Positions 1-8,681 of a DNA stretch of 64,000 bases are shown here, piece after piece. How positions within the stretch are numbered: the first letter of the stretch is position 1; each line of letters opens with the position of its first letter. Under the pieces are notes generated by a model. The model did not search any database. It saw only the letters and a list, made by a program, of their open reading frames with translations, and was not told where the DNA came from. The stretch comes from Dyadobacter chenhuakuii (GTDB lineage: Bacteria > Bacteroidota > Bacteroidia > Cytophagales > Spirosomataceae). The stretch is from NCBI RefSeq assembly GCF_023821985.2, contig NZ_CP098805.1, forward strand, positions 3,100,001 to 3,164,000, in the 5' to 3' direction. Position numbers and translations under genes: made by a program.

Positions 1-249
1 GATGTCTTCCTTGGTCAGTTCGCTCTTGCCATTCCAATTATTGGGTCTGACATACATTTCGACTTTGAATCCGCTGTTCTGGCCGCCATTTACGGTTATT
101 GAGCCGCCGGATGTTTCTACGGCAAGTTCTTTCAGGTTTGCGCCGTTGAAATTTTTGGTAACATAGGGCTTATCGCTATCAACCTGGGCAGAAACGGCCC
201 CTGCTGTGAAAAGCGCAAACATTATTAAAAGTAGTTTTCTGTTTCTCAT
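1..249 (-). CDS. Partial secreted DUF4097-like protein (N-terminus only)
   Basis: An open frame starts at the ATG complementary to 247-249 and runs off the left edge, giving 83 visible residues. It begins with a signal peptide (basic MRNRK, hydrophobic core, AGAVSAQ cleavage region) and continues with a repetitive beta-strand pattern (NLKELAVETSGGSITVNGG) typical of the DUF4097 putative adhesin / beta-helix family. The protein is therefore probably exported to the periplasm or surface. The family is suggested only by this short stretch; the C-terminal part and any anti-sigma partner lie outside the window. Confidence 0.6.
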   Translation of the reverse strand, partial: MRNRKLLLIMFALFTAGAVSAQVDSDKPYVTKNFNGANLKELAVETSGGSITVNGGQNSGFKVEMYVRPNNWNGKSELTKEDI

Positions 250-352
250 GTCTAATATGATTAGGTTTTTCTGAATGATGCTGAATCTAGCTGGGAGGTT
301 GCATCGCCGGTATGGTTTTTGAAATAATATCTTTAAATACAAAAAGACTACT

Positions 353-583
353 ATGAAAACCTTTCACATTGAAGTGGCGAATGACTCGGAAGAAGAATTG
401 ATCACTAAAATCCTCGAAAATTTACAGCAAAAAGGAATGATCCATTTCAGCGAAATTCCTGAGCATGAATCCGCCGCCAGGTCTATGCGCGCATCCGAAG
501 ACCAGGTTCACGAGATTATTGACGAAGCAGAGCTTGGCCCCTACTATTCCGAAAAGGAAGCCAAAGACATTCTTAATCTATAA
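353..583 (+). CDS. Small antitoxin-like protein without a visible toxin
   Basis: This 76-residue acidic protein starts at ATG 353. It has a short N-terminal strand (KTFHIEVAND), a helical middle and an acidic C-terminus ending in YSEKEAKDILNL. That layout resembles orphan antitoxin-like proteins common in Bacteroidota, but I recognise no named family. The next gene is on the opposite strand and encodes a glycosidase, so no toxin partner follows. It could be a solitary antitoxin or an unrelated small protein; function is unknown. Confidence 0.6.
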   Translation: MKTFHIEVANDSEEELITKILENLQQKGMIHFSEIPEHESAARSMRASEDQVHEIIDEAELGPYYSEKEAKDILNL

Positions 584-609
584 GTTATGCGACCACTCCC
601 GGTCGCATT

Positions 610-1959
610 TCACATTTTCAGAAAAGAGGCAAACCATTTGCCCGAATCCTTAACAGTGCGTTTCTGGGTCTTAAAATCCACATGCACCAGCCCAAATCGG
701 GCTGCGTAGCCTTCTGCCCATTCAAAATTGTCCATCATTGTCCAGGCCAGGTAACCTTTCACTTTGACTCCTTCATTTTTAGCTTTCAAGATAGCAGCCA
801 GATATTCCTGATAGAATGACTTACGCTCGGGATCATGAACATTTTCTCCCTCAACCTGATCGTGAAAAGCGGCACCGTTTTCCGAAACAATGATCTCCCG
901 GATTCCGTCGTATGCGTCAAATTGTTTCAAAATGTGATACATTCCATCACTGCTTACTTCCCAGCCCATAGCTGTTACCGGCACATTCCTGAGTTTTGCA
1001 GGGACTTCTTTTAGCCAAACCACCGGTGCGAAATAAGAATGCTTCACCACCACACTGAAATAGTTTTGTATACCAATAAAATCGAAGTCAAATTTGAGCC
1101 TTTCGGCATCGCCGGGTTGCATGTAGCGTTTAATATTTCCTAAAAAACGGAACGCATCTGCCGGATAACCCATTCCCAATGCGGGCTCAATAAAGAGTCG
1201 GTTCATCAGTGCGTCGGCGCGTTTGGCAGCGCGTATGTCCCGGAAGCTCGCACTCGCTGGGTGTACATATGAACATGAAATGGCTGTTCCAATATAAGCA
1301 TCTGCAACATTGCGCCTGATCACTTCCCCACCGATCGCCTGGCACATGGCCAAATGATGCACAACGGGCAAAAAGTTGCTGATACTTTTCCTTCCCGGCG
1401 CATGCAATCCCGTGGTGTAACCTAGTCCCGCAACAGCCATCGGCTCGTTGAGCACAATCCATTTTTTGACCCTGTCGCCAAATGCATTTGCACATATCGT
1501 GGCGTAGGACTCAAACCATTCAAGAATCCTTCGATTTTTCCACCCGCCGAGATCTTCAAGTGCTTGCGGAAGGTCCCAGTGATAGAGCGTAATCCATGGA
1601 ACGATATCAAGTGACAAGCATTTGTCTATCAATTTATTATAAAATAAAATCCCGGCCTCGTTCACTTCGCCGTAACCTTTCGGCAAAATGCGTGACCAGG
1701 AAATCGAAAACCTGAATTCCTTGAAACCCAATGCATGGATCAGCTCGATATCGCTTTCGAAACGGTTATAAAAATCACAAGCTATGCGTGCATCATCCCC
1801 GTTTTTAATCTTGCCTTTTATCGTTGCAAACTTATCCCAGACGCACGGGCCACGGCCATCCACATCCACCGCCCCTTCGATCTGGTAAGCTGCCGTAGCG
1901 ACTCCCCAGCTGAAATCAGCACCAAAATCCTGCTTATTGAAATGAATATCCGTCGTCAC
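610..1959 (-). CDS. GH1 family beta-glucosidase
   Basis: This 449-residue protein hydrolyses terminal beta-glycosidic bonds, probably of cello-oligosaccharides or aryl-glucosides. The GH1 barrel shows the N-terminal FSWGVATAAYQIEGA motif at about 16-30. The acid/base Glu is E172 in LNEP and the nucleophile is E360 in VSENG. Length matches the family (about 440-460). No signal peptide is visible, so it is probably cytoplasmic. The start used is GTG at 1959, because the conserved N-terminal motif begins only about 12 residues in and no ATG is placed better. The T9SS cargo gene lies upstream on the same strand but is separated by a terminator, so this is probably its own transcription unit. Confidence 0.93.
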   Translation of the reverse strand: MTTDIHFNKQDFGADFSWGVATAAYQIEGAVDVDGRGPCVWDKFATIKGKIKNGDDARIACDFYNRFESDIELIHALGFKEFRFSISWSRILPKGYGEVNEAGILFYNKLIDKCLSLDIVPWITLYHWDLPQALEDLGGWKNRRILEWFESYATICANAFGDRVKKWIVLNEPMAVAGLGYTTGLHAPGRKSISNFLPVVHHLAMCQAIGGEVIRRNVADAYIGTAISCSYVHPASASFRDIRAAKRADALMNRLFIEPALGMGYPADAFRFLGNIKRYMQPGDAERLKFDFDFIGIQNYFSVVVKHSYFAPVVWLKEVPAKLRNVPVTAMGWEVSSDGMYHILKQFDAYDGIREIIVSENGAAFHDQVEGENVHDPERKSFYQEYLAAILKAKNEGVKVKGYLAWTMMDNFEWAEGYAARFGLVHVDFKTQKRTVKDSGKWFASFLKM

Positions 1960-2007
1960 TGCTGCCTTTTTATGTGCCGGAAAGTTAGAAACATATTACA
2001 AAAGAAA

Positions 2008-2040
2008 AGCCCTCTACCCGATAATTACGGATGGAGGGCT
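2008..2040 (-). terminator. Rho-independent terminator of the T9SS cargo gene
   Basis: Inverted repeat with arms AGCCCTC and GAGGGCT plus a few inner pairs (CCG/CGG) around a short loop. On the minus strand it is followed by TTTTCTTTT. It lies 21 bp past the stop of the 2061-4040 gene. Confidence 0.75.
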
Positions 2041-2060
2041 CTCAAAAGATCAAGCGGCTG

Positions 2061-4040
2061 TTACCTCACGATCAGGATTTTGCGCGTCAGGGTTCCGTCA
2101 TTGATTTTGACAAAGTATGTTCCCTGATTCAGTTTTCTAACGTCGATCGCATTAGATGCGTCAGGTAATGTGTTCAGAACCAGCACACCACGCTGATCAT
2201 AGAACTTAACACTTGAAATGGCCTGGCTGCTGTTCAATACGATGCGGTCTACCGTCGGGTTTGGATACACGCTCAATTGTGCGTCACCATCAAATTTCAG
2301 GCTTTTGATCGAACTGAAAGAGAATGTGCCATCCTGATCAACCATTCTTAACCGGTAAAGGTTGGTAGCCAGAGGGTTAGTGTGAGTATAGCTGTATGGA
2401 ACCAATGATTTGCTTTCGCCTTGTGCTGCTACGATATCAAGGACCGCCCATTTCTTACCGTCACCGCTGTGCTGAACTTCAAAATGATCAGAGTTCGTTT
2501 CAGAAGTTGTTGACCAGGATAATGTGGCAACAGCCCCTTCTTTTTTCACATTAAAGGCAGACAATGTTACCGGAAGCGGAGGACCTGAGAAAGTTAAGCA
2601 ACCTCCGTCAACCGCCAGATAATCTTCTGATCCGGAGCCCTGAATGCGAATTACCGTTGTACCTGATGGAATCGCACCGGCAAGAATGTATTTCTGCAAG
2701 CCATAAGGATCGCTGGTCACCAATTTATCAACTTGCTGTGTCAATGTTCCCAGCACTTTATTGGAGCCATTAAGGAAGATCATTTCGATTTTCTGATCCC
2801 TGTTCTCTTTCACCGCTGCCCAAATGCTCAATGTAACAGAATTTCCAAGGGATGATTCAAAGGCGAAATCCTGATGGAACGAACCGTTACCTGCTAAGAT
2901 CAGGCTTTTCGAGCCGCACACGGCAATGGTAGCATCTGCAAATACGTGTCCTACTGTTGTCCAGTTGGCCGTTCCTTCTTCAAAGCTGGCGTTAACCAAT
3001 TTATTATCGTTACAAGTCTCGCATTGCGGCGTTGTTGGCGGCGTAAGGGTCATACACACCACGTCGAATTTGAAATAGTTACCTCCGGAAATTACATTGA
3101 TCCGTACTTTGGTAGCTCCCACTGGTGCCGTTTCGGATAGGTTATATTGCTGTAACTTGTGCTCCTGCGTTACCTGATAGTTCATATGAACCAGGTTTTG
3201 AGGTGTTTCGGCAACTGGGATCAATTCGCCTGCGCTGTTATAAAATTCCAGTTTGAACTTGTGGTCCTGATTTGTGTCATGCGTTCCGCCATATACGCTT
3301 ACATTCACTCTGGTTCCTGATGTCAGGGTTACATCCTGGTAAACAGTTGCTGCACCATCAATCAAACCGTTTTTGCTACCGCAGATGCTGTATGGATCAT
3401 CCTGTCTGAAATTTCCGTTTCCGAATTTCTGCCAATCATTGGTTCCGTTTTCGAAACTTCCGTTTTTCACTGCGTTTTCAGAATCCTTGCAGCAATCAGC
3501 AGTCACCGGAGGAGGCGTGATCGACATACAGGCAACATCCACTTTGAAATATGCACCGCTGGCGTAAAATCTGAATTGAACCTTCACAGCATTTGCAGGA
3601 ACAACATCCTTCTTTAATGTGAATTTTTTCAGCTTGCCATTTCCGGTAACCTGGTAGTCCATATCAACGGTTACACGCTCATTTTCTATCTCGTTGTTGT
3701 TTTTGTCATAGAAACGAAGATAGAATTTATGCGTCTGCCTCACATCGTGCGTACCACCATACACAGTCATATTGATGGCGCTTCCACCTTGCACAGGCAC
3801 ATTTTGATACACATATCCCGACTGATCGATCAAGCCGTTCTTACTGCCGCATTGGTTGTATGCATTGTCAAGACGGAAATTTGTACCGTCTGACTTTTGC
3901 CAGTGGTCCAATGATTCAAAATTTCCGTTTTTAAGCGCATTATCGGAATCACTGCAGCCACAATCACCTGTGGCATAGGCATTTCCGGCAAGTCCGAAGG
4001 TTAACAGGAGGGAACAAATGAGTAAAGTAAAATTTTTCAT
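2061..4040 (-). CDS. T9SS-exported protein with three repeated Cys-rich jelly-roll-like domains
   Basis: A 659-residue secreted protein of unknown function, probably surface-attached or released. It has an N-terminal signal peptide (ending near GNAYA). Three tandem repeats of about 150 residues follow, each opening with a Cys-rich stretch (DCGCSDSDN, DCCKDSEN, CETCNDNK), then a NGxFE motif, an internal CGSKNGLID or CGSKSLIL motif, and a hydrophobic strand with a late Cys. The pattern suggests carbohydrate-binding-like beta-sandwiches stabilised by disulfides. A fibronectin-like segment (LPVTLSAFNV) follows. The last 80 residues are a type A T9SS sorting domain (YPNPTVDRI, ending KILIVR). No catalytic domain is recognised. 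Confidence 0.85.
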   Translation of the reverse strand: MKNFTLLICSLLLTFGLAGNAYATGDCGCSDSDNALKNGNFESLDHWQKSDGTNFRLDNAYNQCGSKNGLIDQSGYVYQNVPVQGGSAINMTVYGGTHDVRQTHKFYLRFYDKNNNEIENERVTVDMDYQVTGNGKLKKFTLKKDVVPANAVKVQFRFYASGAYFKVDVACMSITPPPVTADCCKDSENAVKNGSFENGTNDWQKFGNGNFRQDDPYSICGSKNGLIDGAATVYQDVTLTSGTRVNVSVYGGTHDTNQDHKFKLEFYNSAGELIPVAETPQNLVHMNYQVTQEHKLQQYNLSETAPVGATKVRINVISGGNYFKFDVVCMTLTPPTTPQCETCNDNKLVNASFEEGTANWTTVGHVFADATIAVCGSKSLILAGNGSFHQDFAFESSLGNSVTLSIWAAVKENRDQKIEMIFLNGSNKVLGTLTQQVDKLVTSDPYGLQKYILAGAIPSGTTVIRIQGSGSEDYLAVDGGCLTFSGPPLPVTLSAFNVKKEGAVATLSWSTTSETNSDHFEVQHSGDGKKWAVLDIVAAQGESKSLVPYSYTHTNPLATNLYRLRMVDQDGTFSFSSIKSLKFDGDAQLSVYPNPTVDRIVLNSSQAISSVKFYDQRGVLVLNTLPDASNAIDVRKLNQGTYFVKINDGTLTRKILIVR

Positions 4041-4102
4041 AACATAATTGATTTGTAGTTAATTGGCTGTAATAGCTAGACGTTTAAGTAAAATCTACGG
4101 TG

Positions 4103-4110
4103 CAAATGTA
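4103..4110 (-). promoter_or_regulatory. Candidate -7 element of the T9SS cargo gene
   Basis: On the minus strand this reads TACATTTG, an exact match to the Bacteroidota -7 consensus TAnnTTTG, 63 bp upstream of the ATG at 4040. No clear TTG sits at the usual 19-21 bp further upstream, only a T-rich run, so the call is tentative. Confidence 0.35.
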
Positions 4111-4927
4111 TAGTTCAGATCAACTAAAAATATAACTTTTTTTATATTACACTGCACTTAAACTTATGTCTAATGGGATTTTTAAATTATTTCTAATAAC
4201 CTCAGAGCAAGTATTATTACAACGACTTTTTCAATAATTCACTTCTGATCAGCGATTTACTTTTTATACATATCAACAAGTGGTTGGAAGCACATTCACT
4301 TACAGTGACGGATCCATTTATAACTATTTCAATTCTAGTCTAAATTAAACGGTATGTACTACACGTTGTCAAGAAGAGCCGATTAGAATGTGAATTAAAT
4401 GTGTATAGCGGTTACAACTCCCGAGAAGCATTTTAGTGATCCCAAAAACTTAGAATCAGGAACTCATTGACTGGCTTGTAGGAGACGAACCGTTTCTACA
4501 AGAAAGGAATTGGATCGTGAGAAAAATTTCTAGTACGAGCGTTCGTAAAGGGGTCTGGAGAGAATGTGAAGCTTGTATGAGACTTGTAGCAGAAGCTAAA
4601 AATGCATTGAGAAAATTCGACAAAAAAAATTTGCGTAATTTTTTGAGTTCTACAAAATTCCCTGCCCATTTATGCCGTGTAGAATATAGTGTAACGGCTA
4701 AGACAGCAAACCGCCAATGTGCCGTTAAAAAATTGACGAAGGAGATAAACAGAAGATTATGAAGCCAGTGCACTTAGCTTATTGACCGCAGGCTCATTTA
4801 AAGACATACGCCAACGTTGCGTCGATCCACAGTAAAATGCAGAAAATTGCATATTTACTGACCACGTTCGTATTCAGGAAATTAAAAGTATAAAGCAGCG
4901 TAATGTAGAAATACTGTGAGCTTGATA
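4111..4927. other. AT-rich intergenic stretch without a convincing gene
   Basis: About 800 bp between the T9SS cargo gene and the sigma factor. It is visibly richer in A and T than its surroundings, especially 4111-4450. It holds one open frame (4517-4762, plus strand), whose upstream extension is closed by a stop at 4451. I see no tRNA, no transposase and no inverted terminal repeats. It may be a decayed gene or a small horizontal insertion. Confidence 0.5.
4517..4762 (+). CDS. Doubtful small basic ORF
   Basis: An 81-codon open frame beginning with GTG. The frame stays open a little further upstream (reading QELIDWLVGDEP) but has no ATG before the stop at 4451. The product is rich in Lys and Arg and has no family motif I recognise. 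It lies alone in an AT-rich stretch. It could be a remnant of a longer gene or chance; kept only as a low-confidence entry. Confidence 0.2.
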   Translation: MRKISSTSVRKGVWRECEACMRLVAEAKNALRKFDKKNLRNFLSSTKFPAHLCRVEYSVTAKTANRQCAVKKLTKEINRRL

Positions 4928-5497
4928 TTAAGCAAAGATGGGCTTGGGAGCGCAGACCTCGAAAATCTCACGCAGTTCTTGCAAAGCTTTCCGGATTCTT
5001 GACTTTACAGTCCCCAAAGGCAGGCTAAGCCGCTCTGAAACTTCTTCGTGCGTATATCCTTGGAAATAAACCATTTCAATAAGCACTTTACGCTCCGGAA
5101 GCAGGCGCTCTACGATTGAGCGAAGATCCATTGTCGCCGGAAGCGGGTTAAAAATCGTGGAGGAAATAAGATCGCCATCGCGGACAAGCTCCAGCTGGAT
5201 AACGCGTTCCTTTTTCAATTCTACACGCAGTTTGTCAATGGCAGTATTACGCGCAATGTTCAGAATCCAGGTGAAAAGGGTTCCCTTCTCAGAATTGTAG
5301 TGGCCGATATTTTTCCAAATTTTCAGAAAGGTATCTTGCATCGCATCACAGGCACGTTCCTCGTCTTTCACAATCTTGACAATAATACCATATAACGCCG
5401 AAGAGTAATTATCATACAAATATTCAAAGGCACTACGATCGTTAGATTTCAGAAGGGATACAAGCGCTGCTTCTGTGTAGGTATACTTGGCATTCAT
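4928..5497 (-). CDS. ECF-type RNA polymerase sigma factor
   Basis: An extracytoplasmic-function sigma-70 factor of 189 residues, taken from the ATG at 5497. The open frame continues upstream to 5584 but only with a TTG start, and the extra residues do not resemble sigma factors. Sigma region 2 is seen in SAFEYLYDNYSSALYGI and DAMQDTFLKIWKNI, and region 4 as the helix-turn-helix YTHEEVSERLSLPLGTVKSRIRKAL near the C-terminus. No anti-sigma gene sits beside it; the divergent neighbour is a DUF885 lipoprotein. Target promoters are unknown. Confidence 0.9.
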   Translation of the reverse strand: MNAKYTYTEAALVSLLKSNDRSAFEYLYDNYSSALYGIIVKIVKDEERACDAMQDTFLKIWKNIGHYNSEKGTLFTWILNIARNTAIDKLRVELKKERVIQLELVRDGDLISSTIFNPLPATMDLRSIVERLLPERKVLIEMVYFQGYTHEEVSERLSLPLGTVKSRIRKALQELREIFEVCAPKPIFA

Positions 5498-5639
5498 GTA
5501 GATAGCTTTTTGTCTGGGTTCATGTCCGGCTATATCCGGCTCTTGTGATTTTATTAATATTGTTCCAGTTCCGTTTCCAATCAATCTGTGTAATTTACAC
5601 CCAATGTGGGATCGGGACTTTACCTAACTATTCACTGCA

Positions 5640-6962
5640 ATGACCTTAAAAGTCCTTTTCATATTTGTTTTTATGTGTATAATTCTCGCCTGTTCGTCCG
5701 AAAAGCAATCGGTGAATGATGAGGAAAAGCTGCAACAAATCGGTCGGGAATATGTGACACTGGGCCTTACCATTGGCCAGTATGACGCCGATTTTGTAGA
5801 TGCATATTACGGGCCGGATTCCCTGCGACCGGCAGCGGCAAAGGACACGGCTGATTTCCCGAAAGACAGTTTGACCCTCAGGATCACAGAGCTTAAAAGT
5901 CGTGTTACTGACCTGCTAACCAATACAAAAAACGACACAATTCGCCAGCGCGCTGAGTGGTTGGGCTCACAGCTTATGGCCTTTGAACGCCGGGTAAAGA
6001 TCGTTGCTGGGGAGCGTGATGCATTTGATACAGAATCCCGGGACCTGTTTGACGCCGTTGCACCGATTTACAATGAAAAACATTTTCAGGACCTGATTGC
6101 ACAAATGGACAGCATTTTGCCGGGCAAGGGTGCGCTTCCGGACCGGTTTCAGAAGTTAGCTGCGAGGTTTTTGATCCCAAAAGATAAGATTCACACGGTT
6201 TTTCAGGTTGCCATTGCGGAAGCGAGGCGACGAACCCTGCAACATTACACATTACCTGCAGGCGAGAATTTCAAGCTCGAATACGTGACGGACAAGCCCT
6301 GGTCGGGATATAACTGGTATAAGGGCAATTACCAAAGCGTGATTCAGATCAATATCAGTCAGCCTATCTTTATCCAGAGGGCCATTGACCTTGCCTGCCA
6401 TGAAGGCTATCCGGGGCATCACGTGTTCAATGTGCTTTTGGAAAAAAATGTTTATTACGATCAGGGTTCGCAGGAAATTTCACTGTATCCGCTGTTCAGT
6501 CCGCAGTCGCTCATTGCCGAGGGAAGTGCTAACTATGGCATTTCCATCGCATTTCCCGGCGACTCTCAGGAACAATATTGCAAACAGATTCTGATGCCTT
6601 TGGCGAATATTGACACCACCGGCGCGCATCTTTACTTCGAAGCGTTTAAAATAAGCTCTGCCCTGAATTATGCCCGGAATGAAGTTGCCAGAGGACTTAT
6701 CAATAAATCCATGAATGACAAAGATGCATTGCGCTGGTTAACAGACTATTGCCTGCTGACCGAAAAGGGTGCAACGGACTATCTCAGATTCATCAAAAAA
6801 TACGGAAGCTATGTGATCAACTACAATTATGGTCAGGACCTGGTCAAAAACTACATTGAGAAAACGTCCGGCCAGGACCAGGAAAAACGCTGGAAAGCAT
6901 TTGAGAAGTTATTGAGTAATCCTATGAGAGCCAGTGATCTGCTGGCGGCCGACAAAAAATAA
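5640..6962 (+). CDS. DUF885-family metallopeptidase-like lipoprotein
   Basis: A 440-residue envelope lipoprotein: hydrophobic leader followed by lipobox ILAC with Cys18. The diagnostic feature is HEGYPGHH at about 254-261, the HExxPGHH-type metal-binding motif of the DUF885 family, with a downstream Glu in AEGSANYG (about 294) as a plausible third ligand. The family is related to zinc metallopeptidases, but substrates are generally unknown, so peptidase activity is inferred. It is transcribed divergently from the ECF sigma gene and ends at a good hairpin terminator. Confidence 0.82.
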   Translation: MTLKVLFIFVFMCIILACSSEKQSVNDEEKLQQIGREYVTLGLTIGQYDADFVDAYYGPDSLRPAAAKDTADFPKDSLTLRITELKSRVTDLLTNTKNDTIRQRAEWLGSQLMAFERRVKIVAGERDAFDTESRDLFDAVAPIYNEKHFQDLIAQMDSILPGKGALPDRFQKLAARFLIPKDKIHTVFQVAIAEARRRTLQHYTLPAGENFKLEYVTDKPWSGYNWYKGNYQSVIQINISQPIFIQRAIDLACHEGYPGHHVFNVLLEKNVYYDQGSQEISLYPLFSPQSLIAEGSANYGISIAFPGDSQEQYCKQILMPLANIDTTGAHLYFEAFKISSALNYARNEVARGLINKSMNDKDALRWLTDYCLLTEKGATDYLRFIKKYGSYVINYNYGQDLVKNYIEKTSGQDQEKRWKAFEKLLSNPMRASDLLAADKK

Positions 6963-6980
6963 ATCACAAGATTGCTTGTA

Positions 6981-7014
6981 AACCTTCCGGGTCATAACAA
7001 CCCGAAAGGTTTTA
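6981..7014 (+). terminator. Rho-independent terminator after the DUF885 gene
   Basis: Arms AACCTTCCGGG and CCCGAAAGGTT (one mismatch) around a 9-nt loop, followed by T residues, 18 bp past the stop codon. It may also stop transcripts from the convergent gene at 7021. Confidence 0.8.
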
Positions 7015-7020
7015 TCATGG

Positions 7021-8229
7021 CTAGTGACTTTCGTCTGACTCAATGCCCAGGACACTCAAACGATATGGTGTTGCTGAAACTTTGATTTTCTCAACTTTGG
7101 AAAAATCTTCGGTATTGATCCGCAGCAATTCTCCGTTTTTCGGTTGGGTAATGTATACAAACCGCGTTGTTGCTTCGAGCTGCGGCTTTTGGGTTTCATC
7201 TTTGGCAGTTGCAGGAATGACCGATCCGGTTTTCTTAACTGTATTAGTTTTTAAGTCAAAAATCTGCACTTCGCCGCTGTGCAGCAGGATCAAGAGGTTG
7301 TTCCCTGCATAATCCACTTTTGCCTGCATAATGTCTGTATTGGCAAGAATGGGCGTTACTGTATTAGCAGTGATATCAATCAGATAAGCGCCTTTCGCGG
7401 CAGTATAACCGATGAATTTTCCGGCTCCCTTCGCTTCCAGTATCGAACCAAACCATGCGTCACCAAAGTCCGCAGGATGTGCAATGAGCCTTTGTTTTCC
7501 ACTTGGTTCTACAACCAAAATACCACTCGAAGAGCCAAACAAGGACACCAAACCGTTAGTGGCGTTGCCGTGAATGCCTTTCGTTGCCAGCGTTGAAGCA
7601 AAAAGCGTTTTACCGGAAGCGTCGATGATTTTCACACGCTCAGGCAATGTACCCGCTACCGAGCCGTCTTTTACGGTAATAGCATAAGTGCCGTTATCAA
7701 ACTTCGTTATTGCGCCGTGGTGCGCAACATTTCCTGCATTGACAATCGTCATTTTAGCACCCGGCGTGTGGAAGTCTGCCTCTTTCGCAATGGCCAGTGT
7801 GCCGTCCCCGTCATTGAAAGTGATGACCTCATCGCTTTTGCTCTTGAAGTGCGTCGGCTTATTTCCTGTTCCGGTCAAGGCGCCGAACTTAGGGGTTCCT
7901 TTCACATCCACATGATCTCCGTGGCCTTCAAAACCAGTATCAAAAAACTGTACATAATTATTGGCACCATTAACCAAAGCACCGAAACGACCTGCCTGCG
8001 TTCCATACAAGGCCGATTTAGGAAACTGCGCTTCAAATTTTTCAACAGTCAGCTTAACGGGATCTACCAGTGAGATTTCCTTGCTGCTCTCATCATTGAC
8101 CAGGATACGGATGAATTTGAATTCGCTTTGCGCGGCGGGAGTAACCGGATTTTCGTCATCCTTATCGCAGGAAGCGAGTGCGAAAACCAGTCCGATTGTG
8201 AAGAGTGTTTTGAATAAATGCTTTTTCAT
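7021..8229 (-). CDS. AztD-like metal-binding beta-propeller lipoprotein
   Basis: A 402-residue lipoprotein (lipobox ALASC, Cys21) made of repeated beta-strand blades. Histidines cluster in GHGDH (H103, H106), PTHF (H127), FHTP (H154) and AHHGA (H170, H171). This recalls AztD, a periplasmic zinc chaperone with a propeller fold and HxxH-type sites. That assignment is my reading of the motifs, not a search result. Supporting it, the promoter region carries two Fur-family-type 7-1-7 palindromes, so expression is probably controlled by metal supply. No AztABC-type zinc importer is adjacent. Alternative: a generic propeller lipoprotein with another ligand. Confidence 0.65.
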   Translation of the reverse strand: MKKHLFKTLFTIGLVFALASCDKDDENPVTPAAQSEFKFIRILVNDESSKEISLVDPVKLTVEKFEAQFPKSALYGTQAGRFGALVNGANNYVQFFDTGFEGHGDHVDVKGTPKFGALTGTGNKPTHFKSKSDEVITFNDGDGTLAIAKEADFHTPGAKMTIVNAGNVAHHGAITKFDNGTYAITVKDGSVAGTLPERVKIIDASGKTLFASTLATKGIHGNATNGLVSLFGSSSGILVVEPSGKQRLIAHPADFGDAWFGSILEAKGAGKFIGYTAAKGAYLIDITANTVTPILANTDIMQAKVDYAGNNLLILLHSGEVQIFDLKTNTVKKTGSVIPATAKDETQKPQLEATTRFVYITQPKNGELLRINTEDFSKVEKIKVSATPYRLSVLGIESDESH

Positions 8230-8244
8230 AAAAAAATCTTTAAA

Positions 8245-8259
8245 TGCAACATTGATGCA
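8245..8259 (-). promoter_or_regulatory. Fur-family-type operator, copy 1
   Basis: Plus strand reads TGCAACA-T-TGATGCA, a 7-1-7 inverted repeat (one asymmetric pair). It overlaps the -7 element and the expected start of transcription of the AztD-like gene, a position that fits repression. Confidence 0.6.
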
Positions 8260-8289
8260 AATATAGAATCATCGGATTGAATATTGCAA
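8258..8289 (-). promoter_or_regulatory. Promoter of the AztD-like gene
   Basis: On the minus strand a TTG (8289-8287) is followed after 21 bp by TATATTTG (8265-8258), matching the Bacteroidota TTG-N19/21-TAnnTTTG promoter. The ATG is 29 bp below the -7 element. Confidence 0.6.
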
Positions 8290-8299
8290 CAATGATGCA
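8285..8299 (-). promoter_or_regulatory. Fur-family-type operator, copy 2
   Basis: Plus strand reads TGCAACA-A-TGATGCA, identical to copy 1 except for the central base and exactly 40 bp away. It covers the -33 TTG of the promoter. Confidence 0.6.
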
Positions 8300-8336
8300 A
8301 ATAAAGATCTTAAATATTAATTGCTTAGTTCAAGAT

Positions 8337-8624
8337 CTATGCAATTGCCTCTCTAAGCAGGTTACGGCTCTCTTTTTTCACGAAGGTAATGGGAACGAAA
8401 TCATCATTGGGAGCACCTATATAGTAAACCGTCCAATCCGGATCGTGATGTGACAGCATTTCGCTAATGCAGTCAGCACGATGCGCGACGGGATTTGAGC
8501 AGTCTTCCCAATAAAAAAGCTCAACACGATAAAACAAATTTTGCTTGATGCCATTAATTGTTACTTCAACTTTAATCTCCTGCTTTCCTTGAAGCGGCGG
8601 GATTGGGATAGCGATATGGCTCAT
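8337..8624 (-). CDS. Hypothetical 95-residue protein
   Basis: A small cytoplasmic-looking protein without signal peptide or membrane segment. It starts at ATG 8624 and contains a beta-strand-rich N-terminus (KQEIKVEVTINGIKQNLFYRVELFYWED), two Cys and a His-His pair. I recognise no family. It lies 57 bp after the stop of the first permease gene on the same strand and could be read through from it. The Fur-type boxes lie downstream of it, so they belong to the next gene. Confidence 0.6.
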   Translation of the reverse strand: MSHIAIPIPPLQGKQEIKVEVTINGIKQNLFYRVELFYWEDCSNPVAHRADCISEMLSHHDPDWTVYYIGAPNDDFVPITFVKKESRNLLREAIA

Positions 8625-8681
8625 GATTGTTTAAGGTTAGAAATGCAACATAGCTGAGTCGTTTATCAATGAAATTATGGG

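Noticed and set aside
4456-4773. Minus-strand open frame of 105 codons in the AT-rich stretch
   Set aside because: It is antisense to another doubtful frame, rich in Leu, Phe and Ser without a real TM pattern, and has no recognisable motif.
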